Source: Platycnemis pennipes (lineage: Eukaryota; Arthropoda; Insecta; Odonata; Platycnemididae). Taken from it: a stretch of DNA of 64,000 bases. Positions 60,441-64,000 of this stretch are shown here, piece after piece; the first letter of the stretch is position 1; each line of letters begins with the position of its first letter. The stretch lies in contig OW121848.1 in assembly GCA_933228895.1 (NCBI GenBank), positions 83,967,470 through 84,031,469 on the forward strand. Reading direction: 5' to 3'. The notes under the pieces are model-generated. The model did not search any database. It had not been told where the DNA came from and was given only the letters and a program-made list of their open reading frames with translations. A program made the position numbers and the translations under genes.

Positions 60441-63400
60441 TGACGAGAGTTAACGGCCGGGAAATAGAAAAAATTACTACGAGAAAAGATCAAGAGTGTT
60501 CTGTCACCCTTTTTGAAATGAGATTTTTGGAAAGCCATCTCTGAGACATTCAATTATGCTTGGATGATATAATGGTGGAATCACTTTACTTGTGGAAGTG
60601 ACAACGTGTGCTCGAGACAGAATCTTCTGTCCATGAGTATATACACATAAAAACCGCAATTCAATCTTTTACATGGCGACAATCTTGAAGTTTCCGTATC
60701 TGAAATTCCATTGCCGGAAGGACAAAAAGTGAACTGCACGAATTTCATTATTTGAAACAAAATTGGTTAAGGAATTTTTATTCATTCATATATAAGAAGC
60801 GATATAATAAGATTGTAAAAAGTAAAAGATTAAAAATTAAATGAGATAGATTTTGGAATTCCAATGTTAGACGGAAAGACTACCTTCGAAAGTAACGGCT
60901 TTGACATGTCAGCGGTTCAAGATTGAAATTGAGGCTGGTGTTGACATAAAAGACTTAATCAATGGGAGATGTGGCAAAAAATAATATAAAATTTATTCGG
61001 GAAAGGAGTATTCCAAAAGTGACTAGTATGGAAAACAAAATTGAATTGAAAGCGTTAACAGATTCTGATGAAACGTTTATTCATAATGCCGCTCTATAGT
61101 ATAATGCAAAAGAGGAGCGACTGTTGATGCATAGGTCCAGAGAAAAACCAATGACTCATCTATGATTCTCACAGGCTTCCTGGAAGACACTGTGAATGAT
61201 GTAAGTCAAAATCATTAAATGTTAATTCCTGGCATAACTTCGCAGGCACTACTTAAGATAAGATCTCTTGAGCCTCAAGGTTGCTTTTAAAATGAAATTG
61301 GGATCTTGGAAGGAAGGCAGCCTGACAAAGATTGGCTCTTAATGAGATTCGGAAGCACGTTATTTGTAGTAAGTTTCAACTACAAGATGTTGATGCAAAC
61401 AACACTCAGCAGGAAATTATAAAAGACGCAACGCAACTTCAACTGAGGAATCTTTCTTGTATCGTAACTGATGGATTGAACAGGGTAGAGGTTTTAAAGG
61501 AGTAGAGTAAAGAATTCAAATATGAACGACTAGAAACTGAAAAGAAGTTTTAAATTTTATTTCACATCCAATTGTTGTTAAATGTGAAGGTACATTATTT
61601 GATCATAGCAGGATGTTTTATATCCATTAATTAAAAAATATATGACTTACCACCATAAAACCTAAACTAATATCTGTTAATGGGTATTGGTACTATCTAA
61701 AGATGGATCTAATCACTTCATACTTGTGAATGAAATGAATATCTTACAGCTGAAAGGTCACCTACTGCAAATATCAGACATTAAAACTGAATACTTGCTT
61801 AACTGGTAATAGTGGTTCCATTAGCAATATATTTAGATGAAACTTTTGAAAAGGATCCAGTTACACAGTGCTAAAATGTCCTGAAGTTTGATAGATGAAT
61901 CAGAATTAAAGTGCCCTAATGATTTAAAGAACATTGTGTCAGTTACCCCATAATCACGTAGAATAATTAAACCTTTAATTAAATATACTCTGAATATAGG
62001 ACCGTATAAGTAATTTGTAAATCATGTGTTTAAATAATGGTCTTAAATATTTGTATGAAGATCATCAATTTAACTCCACATTTAATTAACTTCATTGCGA
62101 AAGGGGAGATCACTTCATTGATGCAGAAATAAATATGGGTTGTAAGGTTTATGCGACTTTATTTTACTTCGTATGACTTGTGACCTTTTACACTTAATGT
62201 TCAATAATGACAAATATCAGAACTCGACCATTTTATCGTCTAACTATGACCTTATTTATTTTACCAAAAGAAAATGTTAACTGTGTGAATAATAAATAGA
62301 TGGTAGCCAAATTTTGTTCCGTAATTTTGAAGAAATATTTCAAGTACCAGTAAATTAACTTTCTCCAGTGAAAGGCGATTTGAGTGGAATAGAAGGGTAT
62401 AGATATATACTCAACTGGGATGAGTTTCATAGAATTGAAGCTTGGAGGTTGGAAGACCTCTTCTATTTTCCCCAGAAGACACTCAACAGAGTCTCTTACA
62501 AAAAAACCACGTAGACTGGGACTATCTGCTATAATTCAAAACGAAATGCGTTTGAAACCAAATAATAAGGCAAGATGCCACATGCACCATTCACTGAGCT
62601 AACATACCACCAGACAACATATTATACCATTTTAGGATAAAGAGGGGTTTAAAACTCCGAATCGGCTATCCAAAATCATCAAAATGACTTAAAATTTAAC
62701 CTTTGATAAGATTTATATTGGATTTTTTATAAGAAATCAATCATTAACTTATATATCATGGGTGATTCAAAACTGAACTTCAGTACATTACGTTAGCATC
62801 CCGGAAGGTTGAATTGAATATATATTTTTCAGTTAAGTTATTTGACCATATAGGTACGCATTATTTTTAAATTGATATAAAAATCATAAAATTGAGTAAC
62901 TTTTACACAATAGAATCAATTAAAGATTGATCTTACGGGATATAGGTTGGTGAAAGACTCACTCACATATGCTAAAGATATGTATCGATTGCTATTTTTG
63001 CGGAATAGCACAAAACGAAAATTCTACATGAGAAACAGGACCTACACCTAAATAGATGTGGAAAAGCAATAGCTTCGGTTACTGGGACACATTGCAGTCT
63101 TCACTGAGCTAAATTATTAAGATGATATCGCAGAGATGAGATGTGGAATTTTATCTTGTAGTTAACAGTAGTACTCGAGTAGTGATTTTTTTATTTAGAT
63201 ATAATTCAAACTCAAATGAATGACATTGCCCTTAAGAGCCCATCAGAAGTGAACATGAATCGCGAACGGCAGGATTGCGGATAAATGCGGATTATTGAAT
63301 GTTCCTATAATTTATGATTCCCTTTCACCAAAGTCCGAATTGGGGTCTGGGGTAAATAATCACCTCGTGGTATAATGAGGTGCTGCTCTCTAGTTGATCT

Positions 63401-64000
63401 AGCTTCAAGGATAGATAAATCAACCCGTCTAACCTTACTTAATCTTAAGATTACTTTCAAGATTATTACAACATTCATGCCTCAGGCGGAATTCAAATAA
63501 TTGGATTGTGTGGCCGCCGCTTTTAAAGGATTCATTACCACGGCCGGTAATTTCCTATTTTTGTATTCAATTACTTATATTATTTCATATTATTTTTTCA
63601 TGATATTAGCCCAGTGTCTGTTTTTCAACTTTATTCTCGCAAGATTAAGTTGTTTCTAGTATCAAGTATTTGGTTTTTATTTTCTTGAAATACCTGTATT
63701 TCATTATTAGGAAACTCGGAAATTGCCATTGTGGCTGTGACTTTTGATTCTATTACTCAGTTTTTCTAATTCCTCTCAGCTTTATGCCAATAAATTAAAT
63801 GTTTGCGCCATCTTCTATGCCGATTAAACTTCATTTCCTGTAAATACACCGCCCAACTACGATAGCTTGTACATTATTACTGTAGCAGGATTCCATCAGG
63901 ATCAGGATGGATAAGATCAGCTAATGCAATTTATCAAAAAATTGAATTCGGAGTGTAATAGAGCAGTTTTTTACTTCAAACTCTAGAGGAATCATCATTA
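60441..64000. other. AT-rich stretch without recognised features
   Basis: Only short frames are present (65 codons at 62233-62430 and 60 at 62420-62602). The segment 61300-61560 can be read in short open pieces but with stops, and matches no family I recognise. No RNA gene was found. Confidence 0.4.

Noticed and set aside
1..64000. Prokaryotic features: operons, CRISPR, phage, toxin-antitoxin systems
   Set aside because: No coding density, no ribosome binding sites with long genes, and no spaced direct-repeat array. The element content is eukaryotic.

Overview
The window looks like intergenic or intronic DNA from a eukaryote, most probably an arthropod. No host protein-coding gene can be supported. 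There is no long conserved reading frame and no rRNA, canonical tRNA, CRISPR array or prokaryote-style operon. The AT-rich sequence is filled with decayed transposable elements: Jockey-type and CR1/L2-like LINEs, a LINE of the type carrying an LDLEKAFDN motif, tRNA-headed SINEs, hAT DNA transposons and short inverted-repeat elements. The Jockey-clade reverse transcriptase and the repeat mix suggest an arthropod; this is inference from element types, not a species assignment.

Layout, left third (1-22.5 kb). There is an inverted-repeat element (1947-2115), a 25-bp tandem repeat (2292-2353), a perfect 22-bp-arm palindrome (2636-2682) and a broken LINE RT fragment (about 2840-3305) abutting a 19-bp tandem repeat (3307-3377). 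LINE 3' ends lie near 5.2, 9.2 and 13.3 kb, and a SINE lies at about 8165-8480. A 540-bp non-autonomous DNA transposon flanked by TTAA occupies 19694-20233. A broken hAT transposase lies at about 21920-22496.

Middle third (22.5-43 kb). There is an 18-bp-arm palindrome (22785-22821) and two further copies of the same SINE family (23365-23643 and 38040-38316), all on the minus strand. A second inverted-repeat element lies at 29771-29905. A 278-bp hAT-type MITE with a near-perfect 8-bp target duplication lies at 35581-35858. Other tRNA-like SINE heads lie near 34.25 and 36.75 kb. A 5'-truncated LINE with RT remnants in three frames spans about 39842-41640.

Right third (43-64 kb). This is mostly AT-rich sequence with few recognisable features: a small hairpin (50034-50072), a possible SINE head (52038-52112) and a minus-strand Jockey-clade LINE (about 56530-57925) whose RT frame is broken by one seen stop codon.

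Superimposed on this are roughly 17 to 18 CpG-containing, GC-rich islands of about 0.2-1.1 kb, on average one every 3 to 4 kb. Many are strongly purine/pyrimidine-asymmetric. Most predicted ORFs over about 90 codons fall in them, overlap one another on both strands and look like low-complexity artefacts. They may be regulatory DNA, untranslated exons or simply compositional domains. The sequence alone cannot decide.
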